A stretch of 64,000 nt of DNA, from assembly GCF_014647635.1 (NCBI RefSeq), contig NZ_BMPO01000010.1:1-64000 (forward strand), read 5' to 3'. Positions within the stretch are counted from its first letter, which is position 1; the number at the start of each line of letters is the position of its first letter. Positions 49,659 to 62,284 of this stretch are shown here, piece after piece. The notes beneath the pieces were generated by a model. The model saw only the letters and a list, made by a program, of their open reading frames with translations. It was not told the DNA's origin and searched no databases. Position numbers and translations under genes: made by a program. This DNA comes from Pseudomonas matsuisoli. Its GTDB lineage: Bacteria; Pseudomonadota; Gammaproteobacteria; Pseudomonadales; Pseudomonadaceae.

Positions 49659-50721
49659 GGGCAACCTCCAGGCAGATGTCGACGACGTGGCGGGTCGCCG
49701 CAGGTTTGGCGAGGCCGCGCGCAATGGCGCCCATGGCCTCTAATTTTTCGGGATGCATCAAAACCTCTTTCAACCGCGACGCCAGCATGGCGGCATCGGT
49801 ACTTGCTTGTGGCAACAGAACGGCAGCGCCTTCCTTCGCCAGGAACTCAGCATTCAATCGCTGGTGGTCGTCGATCGCATGCGGCAGCGGAACTAGGAAA
49901 GCCGGGAGACCCGCCGCAGCCAACTCGCTGACGGTAAGCGCACCGGAACGACAAACCACGAGATCCGCCCAGGCATAAGCCGCCGCCATGTCACTAATGA
50001 ACGGTTCCACGCGGGCCTCTACGCTTGCCTCTGCATAGCGCTCCCGCGTGATATCCGCGTGAGCCTTGCCTGCCTGATGGAATACTTCGGGCCGGAACTC
50101 GACGTCGATCGCAGCCAATGCACTCGGCACGAGTTTGTTCAAAGGCTCGGCGCCCAAGCTTCCGCCCATGATCAACAAGCGCGGCCGACGAGCGGCAAGT
50201 GGTGCGCGAGCGTCCTGCTGGAACAATTCTTCACGCACGGGGTTTCCCGTCGTACGGCGTTTTTTCGAGTCTGGGAAGGTATCTGGGAACGCTTCGCAGA
50301 CCCGCGCGGCAAGCGGAGCCAAGCTACGGTTCGCCGTGCCCGCGACTGCATTTTGTTCGTGAATGATCAACGGCACTCCGGCGAGACGCGCGGCCAATCC
50401 ACCCGGGCCGGTCACATAGCCGCCCATACCCAGTACACAGCTTGGTTTGAGCTGCCGAACCACCTTCCGCGCTTGGAACAACGATTTAACGAGCTGGAAA
50501 GGCGCCTTGAGTAACGACAGCTTACTCTTTCCGCGCAGGCCGCTTACCTGGATAAGGTGCAGGGGTAGACCGGCGTTGGGAACCAGCTCGTTCTCGATGC
50601 CACGCGGGGTTCCAAGCCAATGCACCGAGTAGCCGCGCGCCTGGAATTCACGCGCGCAGGCCAACGCCGGGAACACGTGTCCGCCTGTGCCGCCTGCCAT
50701 GATGAGCACGTTACCGGGCAT
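49651..50721 (-). CDS. murG: UDP-GlcNAc:lipid I N-acetylglucosaminyltransferase MurG
   Basis: The 356-residue peripheral membrane glycosyltransferase converts lipid I to lipid [12 protein letters not shown] is at 10-19 and [12 protein letters not shown] and [11 protein letters not shown] are characteristic. The ATG at 50721 overlaps the ftsW end by 11 bases; homology begins at [11 protein letters not shown], 17 codons after the first in-frame start. Confidence 0.96.
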
Positions 50722-51934
50722 GCTGGACACCCTCCACGCGCTCGTCAGGGAAGTCGTCTTCGGCGAACTCAAAATCTTCGCTACCTAACTGATAGCGCGT
50801 TTCCCACTCGATCCGCAGCAGCAGCGCCATGCTGACGCAGCAGATGACCAAAGAGCTGCCGCCGTAGCTCAGGAACGGCAGGGTCAGACCCTTGGTTGGC
50901 AGCAAGCCTACATTCACACCGATGTTGATCAGGAACTGCCCAATCCAGAGGAACGACAAGCCATACGCCGCATAAGCCGCGTAAAACTGCTTGGCCCGTT
51001 CCGCTTTCAGCCCAATGAACAAGCCGCGTATACAAACGAATGCAAACAGCGCGACCGTGGCCAGCGAACCTATTGCGCCCAGCTCCTCGGCCAAGACTGA
51101 AAACACGAAGTCAGTATGTGCTTCGGGAAGGTAGAACTGCTTCTGAATGCTGTTACCCAGGCCGACGCCAAACCACTCGCCGCGACCGAACGCGATCAGC
51201 GCCTGGGTTAGCTGATAGCCCGAGCCATACTGATCTGCCCAAGGATCGGTGAAGGTGATCAAGCGTTGCAGCCGGTACTGCTGCGTCTGTACCAGAACGA
51301 ACACCGCACCCACGGCAAGAATCACCATCAGCCCGAAGCGGAAGATCCCGACCCCGCCGAGGAACAGCATCGCCGCCGCCGCACCCATCATGACGACCGT
51401 CGCGCCGAAGTCGGGCTCGAGCAGCAGCAGAAAAGCCATGGGCATCAGTACGATGAACGGCTTGAAGAAACCGGCCCAGCTTTCGCGCACTTCGGCCTGA
51501 CGGCGAACGAGATACCCGGCTAGATAGAGCACGACGAACACTTTCGCGATCTCGGATGGCTGCACGTTGAACAGGCCAAAGCCCATCCAGCGCATCGATC
51601 CATTCACTTCACGGCCGATCCCAGGAATCAAAACCGCCGCCAGCAGAACGAACGACGCGATCAACAACCATCCGCCGAGGCGCTGCCATGTTGCGAGCGG
51701 GACAAGTAGCGCGCAAACAAAACCGACCATGCCAATGGCGATGTAAACCAGATGGCGAATCATGTGATAAAGCGGATTGCCGGTATTGACCGCTGCGACT
51801 TCCGAGGAGGCCGACGCAATCATGACCAGTCCAAGTCCCAGCAGGGCGAGACAACCGGCCAGGAACGGGAAATCGAAATCGATTCCACGACGGCTGAACA
51901 GCGGTGATGGCGCGGAACGCAGGGCCTGTAACAT
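50711..51934 (-). CDS. ftsW: Peptidoglycan glycosyltransferase FtsW
   Basis: The 407-residue SEDS-family polytopic membrane enzyme polymerises septal glycan together with FtsI. About ten hydrophobic segments, the block GRGEWFGVGLGNSIQKQ and PEAHTDFVFSVLAEELG, and the C-terminal LPFLSYGGSSL are the SEDS signatures. It overlaps the murD stop by one base and the murG start by 11. Confidence 0.96.
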   Translation of the reverse strand: MLQALRSAPSPLFSRRGIDFDFPFLAGCLALLGLGLVMIASASSEVAAVNTGNPLYHMIRHLVYIAIGMVGFVCALLVPLATWQRLGGWLLIASFVLLAAVLIPGIGREVNGSMRWMGFGLFNVQPSEIAKVFVVLYLAGYLVRRQAEVRESWAGFFKPFIVLMPMAFLLLLEPDFGATVVMMGAAAAMLFLGGVGIFRFGLMVILAVGAVFVLVQTQQYRLQRLITFTDPWADQYGSGYQLTQALIAFGRGEWFGVGLGNSIQKQFYLPEAHTDFVFSVLAEELGAIGSLATVALFAFVCIRGLFIGLKAERAKQFYAAYAAYGLSFLWIGQFLINIGVNVGLLPTKGLTLPFLSYGGSSLVICCVSMALLLRIEWETRYQLGSEDFEFAEDDFPDERVEGVQHAR

Positions 51935-53280
51935 CAGTGCAATGCCTCCACTGCGGCCGCAAACATGCGCCCGCGCTCTTCAAAGTTTTTGAACATGTCG
52001 AAGCTCGCGCAGGCGGGAGACAGCAACACCGCATCGCCGGCTCTAGCCAACTTTGCGGCGCAGGCTACGGCCTCGTCCATGTTGCTCGCCCGCACTGCCG
52101 GGGTGGCCGGATCCAGCGCAGCGGCCAAATGTTCCGCATCACGCCCCATCAACACGACCGCCCGGCAATGCTCGGTAACCGGCGCACGAAGCGAACCGAA
52201 GTCGGCGCCCTTGCCGTCGCCACCGGCGATGAGCACGAGCTCACCTGCGATGTCAGCCCCGAGACCGTTGATTGCTGCCAGCGCCGCGCCGACGTTGGTG
52301 GCCTTGGAATCGTTGTAATAAGTGACGCCGAGATGTTCGCGTACCCATTCGCAGCGATGAGGAAGCCCGTTGAATGTCTTCAATGCTTCACACATAGCGT
52401 CCATTGGCAGTCCCACCGCATGACCTAATGCCAGCGCGGCCAGCGCATTTGCCTGGTTGTGCGCGCCACGCGTTTTTAATGCGGTGACTGGCAGTAACGG
52501 CTCGAACTGAAACGCGAGATGCGCTTCGCCAGCGACATCCATAAGCCCGAAGCCTTTGAAATCCGGCTTGTTCAGCCCAAATGTCCAACACGGCACGTCG
52601 TCCGCGACCAAGGGCCGGGACAGCGCATCCTGGCGATTCACGACGACCTGACGCGCACCCATGAAAATACGGTGTTTCGCGAGGTGATATGCCTGCAGAT
52701 TGGCATAACGATCCATGTGGTCTTCGCTAATGTTCAGCACGGTAGCGACTTCGGCATTGAGCCGACCGGTCGTTTCGAGTTGGAAGCTGGACAGCTCGAT
52801 CACGTAAAGCTCGACATCGTCGGCCAATAGATCCAATGCCGGGGTTCCGAGGTTTCCGCCAACTGCGACGCGTTTGCCAGCCAACCGCGCCATCTCGCCC
52901 ACGAGCGTCGTCACAGTACTTTTCGCATTGGAGCCGGTGATGGCAACGATGGGCGCCTTGGCGACCCGGGCGAACAACTCGATGTCTCCAGACAGCGTTA
53001 CGCCTCGCGAGGCGGCTTCTTGCAGCGCTGGTGTCGCGAGCGCGATGCCAGGGCTGACCAGCAACTCTCCGGCGCGGCACAGGTAATCCGCGTCGAGTTC
53101 TCCGCAGCGAACGTCCACCGTGGGATACGCTTCACGCAAGGCAGCCAGTTCCGGCGGATTCTCGCGCGTATCGACCACAGCAAACGGAACGCCCAGGCGC
53201 GCTAGATAGCGAACCAGGGACATGCCGCTCTTGCCGAGGCCGACAACGATGCGGAATTGGTCGGAAGCGATCAGGCTCAT
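51934..53280 (-). CDS. murD: UDP-MurNAc-L-Ala:D-glutamate ligase MurD
   Basis: The 448-residue ligase adds D-Glu to the stem peptide. The ATP site is GSNAKST (116-122), with Ala where most Mur ligases have Gly; I recall the same change in other pseudomonads, so it is probably benign. The blocks NISEDHMDR and YNDSKATN are also present. It starts at the ATG at 53280, seven bases after the mraY stop. Confidence 0.95.
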   Translation of the reverse strand: MSLIASDQFRIVVGLGKSGMSLVRYLARLGVPFAVVDTRENPPELAALREAYPTVDVRCGELDADYLCRAGELLVSPGIALATPALQEAASRGVTLSGDIELFARVAKAPIVAITGSNAKSTVTTLVGEMARLAGKRVAVGGNLGTPALDLLADDVELYVIELSSFQLETTGRLNAEVATVLNISEDHMDRYANLQAYHLAKHRIFMGARQVVVNRQDALSRPLVADDVPCWTFGLNKPDFKGFGLMDVAGEAHLAFQFEPLLPVTALKTRGAHNQANALAALALGHAVGLPMDAMCEALKTFNGLPHRCEWVREHLGVTYYNDSKATNVGAALAAINGLGADIAGELVLIAGGDGKGADFGSLRAPVTEHCRAVVLMGRDAEHLAAALDPATPAVRASNMDEAVACAAKLARAGDAVLLSPACASFDMFKNFEERGRMFAAAVEALH

Positions 53281-53287
53281 GAGTTCC

Positions 53288-54370
53288 TCAACGCAGCTTT
53301 AACGTAGCAAGGCCAACCAACACGAGGATCACCGTGATGATCCAGAAACGCACGATCACGCGCGGTTCGGGCCAGCCTTTGAGTTCGAAATGGTGGTGGA
53401 TCGGCGCCATGCGGAACACGCGCTTACCCGTCAGCTTGAACGACGCGACTTGAATGATCACCGACAGGGTCTCAACGACGAAGATGCCACCCATGATGAA
53501 CAGCACGACCTCCTGACGAACGATGACCGCAATGGTCCCCAACGCGGCGCCAAGTGCCAGCGCACCCACATCGCCCATGAAGACTTGCGCGGGATAGGTG
53601 TTGAACCAGAGAAAGCCAAGGCCTGCCCCGATAAGCGCGCCACAGAAAATAATGAGCTCACCGGCACCCGGTACATAGGGAATCAGCAGGTATTGCGAGA
53701 AATTGGCGTTACCGGAGAGGTAGCAGAAGATGCCTAGCCCGCCGCCCACCATGACCGTCGGCATAATGGCCAAGCCATCCAGGCCATCCGTCAGGTTGAC
53801 CGCGTTGCTCGAGCCCACGATGACAAAGTAGGTCAGCACGATGAAGCCGATGCCCAGCGGAATCTCGATCGTCTTGATCAAGGGCAGGATCAACGTCGTC
53901 TCCACCGGCGTCTTGGCCGTGGCAAACAAGAAGATCGCCGCGCCCAGCCCGAATACCGATTGCCAGAAGTACTTCCAACGGCTTGGCAGGCCCCGCGAAT
54001 TCTTCTCGATCACTTTGCGATAGTCGTCTACCCAGCCGATGGCGCCGAAAAGCAAGGTGACGAGCAACACGACCCAGACGTAGCGGTTGGAGAGGTCCGC
54101 CCACAACAAAGTTGCGATCGCGATGGAGGTCAGGATCAGCGCGCCGCCCATAGTCGGCGTGCCTTTCTTGGACAGGTGAGATTGCGGGCCATCGTTACGA
54201 ACCGATTGGCCAATCTGGCGCATCTGCAGGGTCCGGATCATCCAAGGGCCAAGCCAGAGCGACAGCGATAGTGCGGTGAGGACACCGAGAATTCCGCGCA
54301 GCGTCAGGTACTGGAAAACTCCGAATCCGGTATGAAAGCGTTGCAGGAATTCCGCCAGCAGCAGCAGCAT
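53288..54370 (-). CDS. mraY: Phospho-MurNAc-pentapeptide transferase MraY
   Basis: The 360-residue integral membrane enzyme makes lipid I from UDP-MurNAc-pentapeptide and undecaprenyl phosphate. It has about ten hydrophobic segments and the conserved WVDDYRKV and [10 protein letters not shown] loops. It starts one base after the murF stop. Confidence 0.96.
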   Translation of the reverse strand: MLLLLAEFLQRFHTGFGVFQYLTLRGILGVLTALSLSLWLGPWMIRTLQMRQIGQSVRNDGPQSHLSKKGTPTMGGALILTSIAIATLLWADLSNRYVWVVLLVTLLFGAIGWVDDYRKVIEKNSRGLPSRWKYFWQSVFGLGAAIFLFATAKTPVETTLILPLIKTIEIPLGIGFIVLTYFVIVGSSNAVNLTDGLDGLAIMPTVMVGGGLGIFCYLSGNANFSQYLLIPYVPGAGELIIFCGALIGAGLGFLWFNTYPAQVFMGDVGALALGAALGTIAVIVRQEVVLFIMGGIFVVETLSVIIQVASFKLTGKRVFRMAPIHHHFELKGWPEPRVIVRFWIITVILVLVGLATLKLR

Positions 54371-54371
54371 C

Positions 54372-55736
54372 TTAGTGTTTCTCCTCGGCGGTACCGCACA
54401 ACGACACCACGACGTTTTCCATCGCCGCGCTGCGTGAACCCTTGATCAATATTGTGGTGCTCGGCGCCTGCTCACGTAGGATGTCGGCGATCAGCGCTGC
54501 CTGGTCCGGGTAATGACGGCCGCCTTGACCGAACGCCTCTACCGCGTGAGCCATCAACGGCCCGACTGCGTAGAGCGCGTCGACCTTGCCGACGGCATAG
54601 GCGCCGACATCCTTGTGAGATTGCTGCGCCCAGCCACCCAACTCGCCCATGTCGCCCAGCGCCAGCACACGACGCCCCGCAAATCCAGCGACGATGTCGA
54701 TCGCCGCGCGAACTGAAGCTGGGTTCGCGTTATAGGAATCGTCGATAACCCGCAGCCCACTTGAAGTAATGCGGGCAACGGCACGCCCTTTGACCGGTTG
54801 TAGCGCCTGAAGCCCGGCGACGATGTCCGCGAGGGACGCGCCGAGCACATGTGCCGCTGCGGCCGCCGCGAGGGCGTTGCAAACGTTGTGCGCGCCCAAT
54901 AGGTTGAGCTGGACGAACGCCTCGCCAGCGGGACCTTTGAGTCGAAAGCAAGGGCAACCGCGGTCGTCACGGGTAAGGTCCGACGCGCGGAAATCAGCGG
55001 ACTCGCTCAGGCCGAAGCTGACTACGTTACGCCCGCCAGCGCGCTCGACCCAAATGCCAAACGCTTTGTCGTCTTTATTCAGCACTGCCGTGCCGTTTGC
55101 CGGCAGACCATCGATGATTTCGCCCTTCGCCTTGACGATGTTATCCGGCCCGCCGAACTCACCCACATGCGCCGTACCGGCGTTGTTCAGGATGGAAACG
55201 TGCGGACGTGCCAGGCTCGCGGTGTACGCGATCTCGCCAAGTCCGCTCGCACCAAGCTCGATCACCGCGCTGGCATGTGCACTCGCAATCTCGAGCAGCG
55301 TGAGCGGCACGCCGAGCTCGTTGTTGAGGTTGCCGCGCGTGGCCAAAACGGGGCCGAAGCAGAACAGGATGCTGGCCAGCATCTCCTTGACCGTTGTCTT
55401 GCCACTCGAGCCGGTTATCGCAACAACGTGGCCGTTGAACGCCTGCCGGTTCAAAGCGCCCAACTGGCCCAATGCTTTACGTGTGTCGGCGACGACCAGC
55501 TGTGGAATAGACGCTGCCACGCTTTCCCGCTCGACAAGTGCCGCAACGGCGCCTTTGGCCGCGACGTCGGATAGGTAATCGTGACCATCGAAACGTGGCC
55601 CGGTGAGTGCTACGAAGAGATCACCCTTGGCAATACGGCGGCTGTCTATTGATACGCTGCTGAACGGCGCATCCGAACCTACGAGGCGCCCACCGAGAGC
55701 CGCAGCAACCGTTGCAAGACTCAACGCTTCAATCAT
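54372..55736 (-). CDS. murF: UDP-MurNAc-tripeptide:D-Ala-D-Ala ligase MurF
   Basis: The 454-residue ligase adds the D-Ala-D-Ala dipeptide. The ATP site is GSSGKTT (109-115); [10 protein letters not shown] and [11 protein letters not shown] are family blocks. It overlaps the murE end by eight bases. Confidence 0.95.
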   Translation of the reverse strand: MIEALSLATVAAALGGRLVGSDAPFSSVSIDSRRIAKGDLFVALTGPRFDGHDYLSDVAAKGAVAALVERESVAASIPQLVVADTRKALGQLGALNRQAFNGHVVAITGSSGKTTVKEMLASILFCFGPVLATRGNLNNELGVPLTLLEIASAHASAVIELGASGLGEIAYTASLARPHVSILNNAGTAHVGEFGGPDNIVKAKGEIIDGLPANGTAVLNKDDKAFGIWVERAGGRNVVSFGLSESADFRASDLTRDDRGCPCFRLKGPAGEAFVQLNLLGAHNVCNALAAAAAAHVLGASLADIVAGLQALQPVKGRAVARITSSGLRVIDDSYNANPASVRAAIDIVAGFAGRRVLALGDMGELGGWAQQSHKDVGAYAVGKVDALYAVGPLMAHAVEAFGQGGRHYPDQAALIADILREQAPSTTILIKGSRSAAMENVVVSLCGTAEEKH

Positions 55737-57191
55737 GGCGAGCCTCCCATGCGTCGAGCGCAGAAGTCGCTATGTCTATATCCGAGAAGGGTTGCCGAAC
55801 GCCTTGGATTTCCTGGTAGTCCTCGTGCCCTTTGCCGGCCAGCAGCAGCACATCATCGACGCCCAGCTGCGCGATGCGCGCAGCGATCGCATCCCCTCTG
55901 CCGTGCTGGAACCGAGCTCGCTCGACGTCCCTCAGCCCGCCACGAATGTCATCGAATATGGCGGACGGCTGCTCGGTACGCGGATTGTCGTCGGTCACCA
56001 ACACGTGGTCGGACAGACGCTCCGCGATCGCCGCCATCAGCGGACGCTTGCCACGATCGCGATCGCCGCCACAGCCGAAAAGGCAATGCAACTGGCCGCG
56101 AACATGGGGCCGAAGGGCTTCAAGGACCTTTTCCAACGCGTCGGGCGTGTGAGCATAGTCCACAACGACCAAAGGACGCAGACCACCGCCGACCCGTTGC
56201 ATCCGCCCGGCCGGCCCTTGGAGTGCGGGCATGACCTTGAGAATTTCGTCCAGCGGATAATCGAGGGCGATCAGCGCAGCGACAACGGCAAGTAAATTGC
56301 TGAGGTTGAAGCGCCCAATCAAGGCACTACGCAATAGGCCTTCGCCCTGAGGCGTAACCAGGTGAGCGCGAACCCCGGTATCGTCGAAGTCGGCGCGTGG
56401 ACAGTGAACGGCCGCTGCGGAATCGGAAAGGCTATACGTGACGAGTCGCGAGTCGCGTTTCTTTGCCGCAAGCGAAGCGCCGAAGCTATCGTCGATATTG
56501 ATCACGCGAGCGCGCAGGCTTGGCCAGTCGAACAGCTTCGCTTTAGCGTCACCGTACGCGTCCATCGTCTCGTGATAGTCGAGGTGGTCGCGCGAAAGAT
56601 TAGTAAAGATGGCGATCTTGAAATCAAGCGCTGCCACACGCCCCTGGTCGAGCCCGTGAGAGGACACTTCCATGGCCACGGTATGCGCACCGGCCTTTTT
56701 CAAGCGCCCTAGCGATGCTTGAACGGAAAGCGCATCCGGTGTGGTGTGACGGCCGCTTTCCAGTGCACCGAAAAACCCGTGTCCGAGTGTGCCAACGATG
56801 CCGCAACGTTCGCCTAGCGCATCGAGCGCTTGGGCCAACAGGTGCGTCACACTGGTTTTTCCATTGGTACCCGTGACGCCAACCAACCGTACGCCGCGAC
56901 TTGGCTCGCCGTAGAAGCGGCCTGCGATGGCCGACAACTGCTGTGAAAGGCCCACGACCGGAATCATCGGCACCGCTTGCTGCGGGCTTATCTCCGCACC
57001 ACCCGCTTCATAAGCTACCGCAGCCGCACCACGGGAAATCGCGTCCGCAATATGCGCGCGCCCATCCTGACTGAAGCCCGGCACGGCGAGGAACAGGTCG
57101 CCCGGCCGAACGGTTCGGCTGTCCAGGGTGAGCTCCCGGATCAACTCGCCGCTTTGCGCTTGGGTCAGCAATTGATTCAAAGGCATCGGCA

Positions 57192-57192
<1 letters not shown>
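55729..57192 (-). CDS. murE: UDP-MurNAc-dipeptide:meso-diaminopimelate ligase MurE
   Basis: The 487-residue ligase adds meso-DAP to the stem peptide. The ATP site is TGTNGKTS (107-114), and the DNPR motif (in TDDNPRTE) is the DAP-specificity signature, so the organism uses meso-DAP peptidoglycan. It overlaps the ftsI stop by one base and murF by eight. Confidence 0.96.
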
Positions 57193-59211
<2,019 letters not shown>

Positions 59212-59215
<4 letters not shown>

Positions 59216-60159
59216 CGGACTTTCTCCGCAACACGCATCACGGCGCTGCGCGCACGCGGGTTGGCGCGCACTTCGGCGTCGGAGGCATAAACAGGCTTGC
59301 CCAGCAATTTCAGCCGTGGCTCGAACGCGACGGGGCGGATAGGCAGGTCGCGCGGCAGCGTGTCCGCTTCGCCCTTGGCGTGGCGGCGCATGAACTGTTT
59401 GACGATGCGATCTTCAAGCGAATGGAAACTGATGACGACCAGACGTCCACCTACGGCAAGCACCTCGAGCGCAGCGTCCAGCCCCTGTTCCAGGTCGGCA
59501 AGCTCACTGTTCAGGTGAATGCGCATACCTTGGAAAGCACGGGTCGCCGGATTCTTGCCTTTCTCCCATGCAGGATTGGCCTCTGCCAGAACGGCGGCAA
59601 GATCGGCGGTACGCTCGAACGGGCGTTCCTGCCGGCGCGCAACGACTGCCTTCGCCATTCGCTTGGCGAAACGCTCTTCGCCATAGTCACGGAACACCCG
59701 TGCGATTTCCGCTTCAGGTGCTTCCGCGATCCATTGTGTGGCGCTCACGCCGACAGCAGGATTCATCCGCATGTCGAGGGGACCATCATGGAGAAAGCTG
59801 AAACCGCGTTCAGGGTCGTCGAGTTGTGGCGATGAAACGCCTAAATCCAACAAGACACCATTCACGCGCCCTTCCAGCCCCTGTGCAGACGCCTCCGCCC
59901 CAAGCTCGCCGAAGCTGCGCTGCACAACGACGAAGCGGCCGTCCTCGGCCGCTAGCGTTTGTCCTGTTTCGATCGCCCTCGGATCCTTGTCGAATCCGAG
60001 CAATCGGCCTGATTCTCCTAGCAACCCCAGTATCCGGCGGCTATGCCCGCCTCTACCGAAGGTCCCATCCAGATAGCGACCATCCGGACGCACATCGAGC
60101 GCCGCGACGGCTTCGTCGAGGAGCACGGTGATATGTAGGTAGTCGCTATGAGTGTTCAC
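59212..60159 (-). CDS. rsmH: 16S rRNA (cytosine(1402)-N4)-methyltransferase RsmH
   Basis: The 315-residue SAM-dependent enzyme methylates C1402 of 16S rRNA. The motif GTFGRGGHS is at 32-40, and [15 protein letters not shown] and HSLEDRIVK match the family. It overlaps mraZ and ftsL by four bases each. RsmI, encoded at 61314-62174, modifies the same nucleotide. Confidence 0.96.
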
Positions 60160-60611
60160 AGAATCAGATCACGTAGTTCTTCCGGCAAACCGCCGGGTTC
60201 TTTAATAGCTGCAAGGTCCGCTTCAGCAACGGCGTTCCATGCATCCTCGTCCCACAGTTGAAACTTGTTCAGCTGGCCCACCAGCATCGCCCGCTTTTCG
60301 AGCTTGGCGTAATCACGCAAACGTGGCGGAACCAGAAATCGACCACTGCCATCGAGCTCAAGATCGACCGCGTTGCCGATCAAGAGGCGTTGAAGGCGGC
60401 GAGACTCTTCACGTAGCGAGGGCAGCTCTCGAAGCTTGGCCTCGATGAGTTCCCATTCCGGCAGTGGATACACACATAAGCAGGGATCGACGGCATCAAT
60501 GGTCACGATGAGCTGGCCACTGCAACGCGAAACGAGCTCGTCACGAAACCTGCTCGGCATCGCGAGGCGCCCTTTGGCATCGAGATTGATGGCGTTCGCT
60601 CCGCGAAACAC
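60156..60611 (-). CDS. mraZ: Transcriptional regulator MraZ
   Basis: The 151-residue AbrB/SpoVT-like protein is the first dcw gene and binds DNA upstream of itself. It has two DXXXR motifs, LDAKGR (10-15) and LDGSGR (86-91). It starts with GTG at 60611, which follows AGGGGAG. Its binding boxes lie just upstream at 60651-60680. Confidence 0.95.
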   Translation of the reverse strand: MFRGANAINLDAKGRLAMPSRFRDELVSRCSGQLIVTIDAVDPCLCVYPLPEWELIEAKLRELPSLREESRRLQRLLIGNAVDLELDGSGRFLVPPRLRDYAKLEKRAMLVGQLNKFQLWDEDAWNAVAEADLAAIKEPGGLPEELRDLIL

Positions 60612-60650
60612 GTGACTCCCCTGAATCGCTTAAATGTGCACTTAGAAACC

Positions 60651-60680
60651 CACTTTGTGCCACTTCCTACCACTTCGGCA
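60651..60680 (-). promoter_or_regulatory. Three MraZ boxes, 10-base direct repeats
   Basis: On the minus strand GAAGTGGTAG, GAAGTGGCAC and AAAGTGGGTT stand exactly in register, each with a GTGG core every ten bases. This matches the 10-base spaced direct repeats known to bind MraZ. They lie directly downstream of the -10 hexamer, so MraZ bound here should repress the dcw promoter. Confidence 0.85.
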
Positions 60681-60681
60681 C

Positions 60682-60711
60682 ACTATAGGAATCCCAGCCC
60701 CCCACCGTCAA
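60682..60711 (-). promoter_or_regulatory. Sigma-70 promoter of the dcw cluster
   Basis: Read on the minus strand, TTGACG (60706-60711) and TATAGT (60682-60687) are 18 bases apart. Start of transcription is expected near 60673-60676, within the MraZ boxes, giving a leader of about 60 bases before mraZ. Confidence 0.7.
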
Positions 60712-60720
60712 GGTGGCACG

Positions 60721-60895
60721 AAGGCTAAAAACTCCTTGCCGGACCGAGCTTTAGCGGCATTCCAAAGATAAACAGAGGGGTATTCGCAGGTCGCGAATAG
60801 TAGAAAAGGGAGAAAAATCAAACAGGTAAGAACAGCACTTAAAGCTGTTTCTTAAGAGAAAGACTTTTTCGGTCTTAAAATCGGGGAGTTTTGCG
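60721..60895. other. AT-rich gap between dcw promoter and rnpB
   Basis: This 175-base stretch is less GC-rich than its neighbours. It holds TATTCGC/GCGAATA (60781-60799) and AACAGC/GCTGTT (60831-60848) inverted repeats. No gene is visible; the upstream part of the mraZ promoter could be here. Confidence 0.5.
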
Positions 60896-60901
60896 AAAAA
60901 A
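60896..60901 (-). terminator. U-run terminator of rnpB
   Basis: Six T on the minus strand follow the terminal helix of RNase P RNA, consistent with intrinsic termination. Confidence 0.6.
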
Positions 60902-60904
60902 GGA

Positions 60905-61263
60905 GGTGGAGAGTCGATCTGTAAGCCGGGTTCTGTCGAGGACAGTCATTCCTCTACGACATACATCACTGCATGCCTCTAGCAACCTACCCGGTTCCAG
61001 CGCGGGCCACGCCAGCGGAACCCTATTTGGTCTTGCTCCAGGTGGGGTTTACCTAGCCACGAACTGTTGCCAGCCGCGCGGTGCGCTCTTACCGCACCTT
61101 TTCACCCTTACCGGCACTTGCGTGCTTTGGCGGTTATTTTCTGTGGCACTTTCCGTAGGCTCACGCCTCCCAGGCATTACCTGGCACCTCGCCCTATGGA
61201 GCCCGGACTTTCCTCCCCTGACTTTGCGGAACAAAGTGCAGCGGCGACTGTCCGATCGACTCT
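60905..61263 (-). ncRNA. rnpB: RNase P RNA, bacterial class A
   Basis: The minus strand has the diagnostic RNase P blocks: AGAGTCGATCGGACAGTCGC at the 5' end, GAGGAAAGTCCGGGCTCC, AGGGTGAAAAGGTGCGG, and near the 3' end ACAGAACCCGGCTTACAG followed by ATCGACTCTCC, which pairs with the 5' end. It is the catalytic RNA that matures tRNA 5' ends. Its position between mraZ and rsmI is that of P. aeruginosa. Ends are set by the P1 helix and are approximate. Confidence 0.95.
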
Positions 61264-61313
61264 CCGGGCGCTAGGGTACTGATGCGCTGCCGCCAGCGCA
61301 ACCTCGCACGAGG

Positions 61314-62174
61314 TTAACGCGCCTGCTTGCTCAATGCCCGCTGGTACAGCAGGTTCTTTCGAACCCCCGTGATTTCAGCCGCCAAAACCGCTGCCTGCTT
61401 GACGGGTAGCTCGGCTAGCAAGATATCCAGCACACGTTCGGCATTTCCGTCCACGGCATCTTCACCAACCGGAGCGACCCAACCGCCGACGAGTAGCACG
61501 CATTCACCGCGCTGTTGATTAGTGTCGTTTTCTATCCATGCGCGAAGCTCCGATAGCGGCAGCGATTTGAGCGTTTCGAATGACTTCGTCAGTTCCCGCG
61601 CCAGCACCGCGGCGCGATCCCCACCGAATACATTGGCGAGATCCGCCACCGTAGCAAGCACCCGATGCGGAGCCTCGTAGAAAATAAGGGTTCTGACCTC
61701 TTCCTTTATAAGCGCCAATCGAGCCTTCCGAGCAGCCTCCTTCGCGGGCAAGAACCCTTCGAATGCGAACCTGTCAGACGGCAACCCCGCTGCGGATAGC
61801 GCCGCGATCAATGCGCAGGCACCAGGCACTGGGACGACCGTAATGCCCGCCGCTCGCGCTTGCCGCACCAGATGGAAACCGGGATCGGAGATCAGCGGAG
61901 TGCCCGCATCCGAAATCAGCGCCACGTCCTGACCTTCGAGCAACCGCGCGATGAACCGGGAACCCTGCTCACGCTCATTGTGCTCATGGCACGCGAGCAA
62001 AGGCGTCTGGATCCCGAAATGCTGCATCAAGCGGGACGAATGACGGGTGTCTTCCGCGGCGATGACACTGACCTCTCGCAAAATCCGCAAGGCTCGGGCG
62101 GTGACATCCTCCAAGTTTCCGATCGGCGTCGCCACCACGTAAAGACACCCTATCGAACCTTCTGACGCAGCCAC
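61314..62174 (-). CDS. rsmI: 16S rRNA (cytidine(1402)-2'-O)-methyltransferase RsmI
   Basis: The 286-residue enzyme 2'-O-methylates C1402 of 16S rRNA. ATPIGNLEDVT (15-25) and SDAGTPLISDPG are the tetrapyrrole methylase-fold signatures. It starts with GTG at 62174, which follows GGGGGTG closely; no better ATG is present. It is divergent from lpoA, as in E. coli (rsmI/yraL with yraM). Confidence 0.94.
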   Translation of the reverse strand: MAASEGSIGCLYVVATPIGNLEDVTARALRILREVSVIAAEDTRHSSRLMQHFGIQTPLLACHEHNEREQGSRFIARLLEGQDVALISDAGTPLISDPGFHLVRQARAAGITVVPVPGACALIAALSAAGLPSDRFAFEGFLPAKEAARKARLALIKEEVRTLIFYEAPHRVLATVADLANVFGGDRAAVLARELTKSFETLKSLPLSELRAWIENDTNQQRGECVLLVGGWVAPVGEDAVDGNAERVLDILLAELPVKQAAVLAAEITGVRKNLLYQRALSKQAR

Positions 62175-62284
62175 ATTTCACCCCCGGAATACAAAAGTGC
62201 CAATTGTAGCCGCTTACGTCATCGCGCACCCGCGGCTCCCTTGGGTACAATCCGGGCCACTTTGGAACGAGACTGGGACCGCTC

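Noticed and set aside
52860-52930. Loss of function of MurD through the GSNAKST P-loop
   Set aside because: Ala at this site is, as far as I recall, usual in pseudomonad MurD, and all other catalytic blocks are intact.
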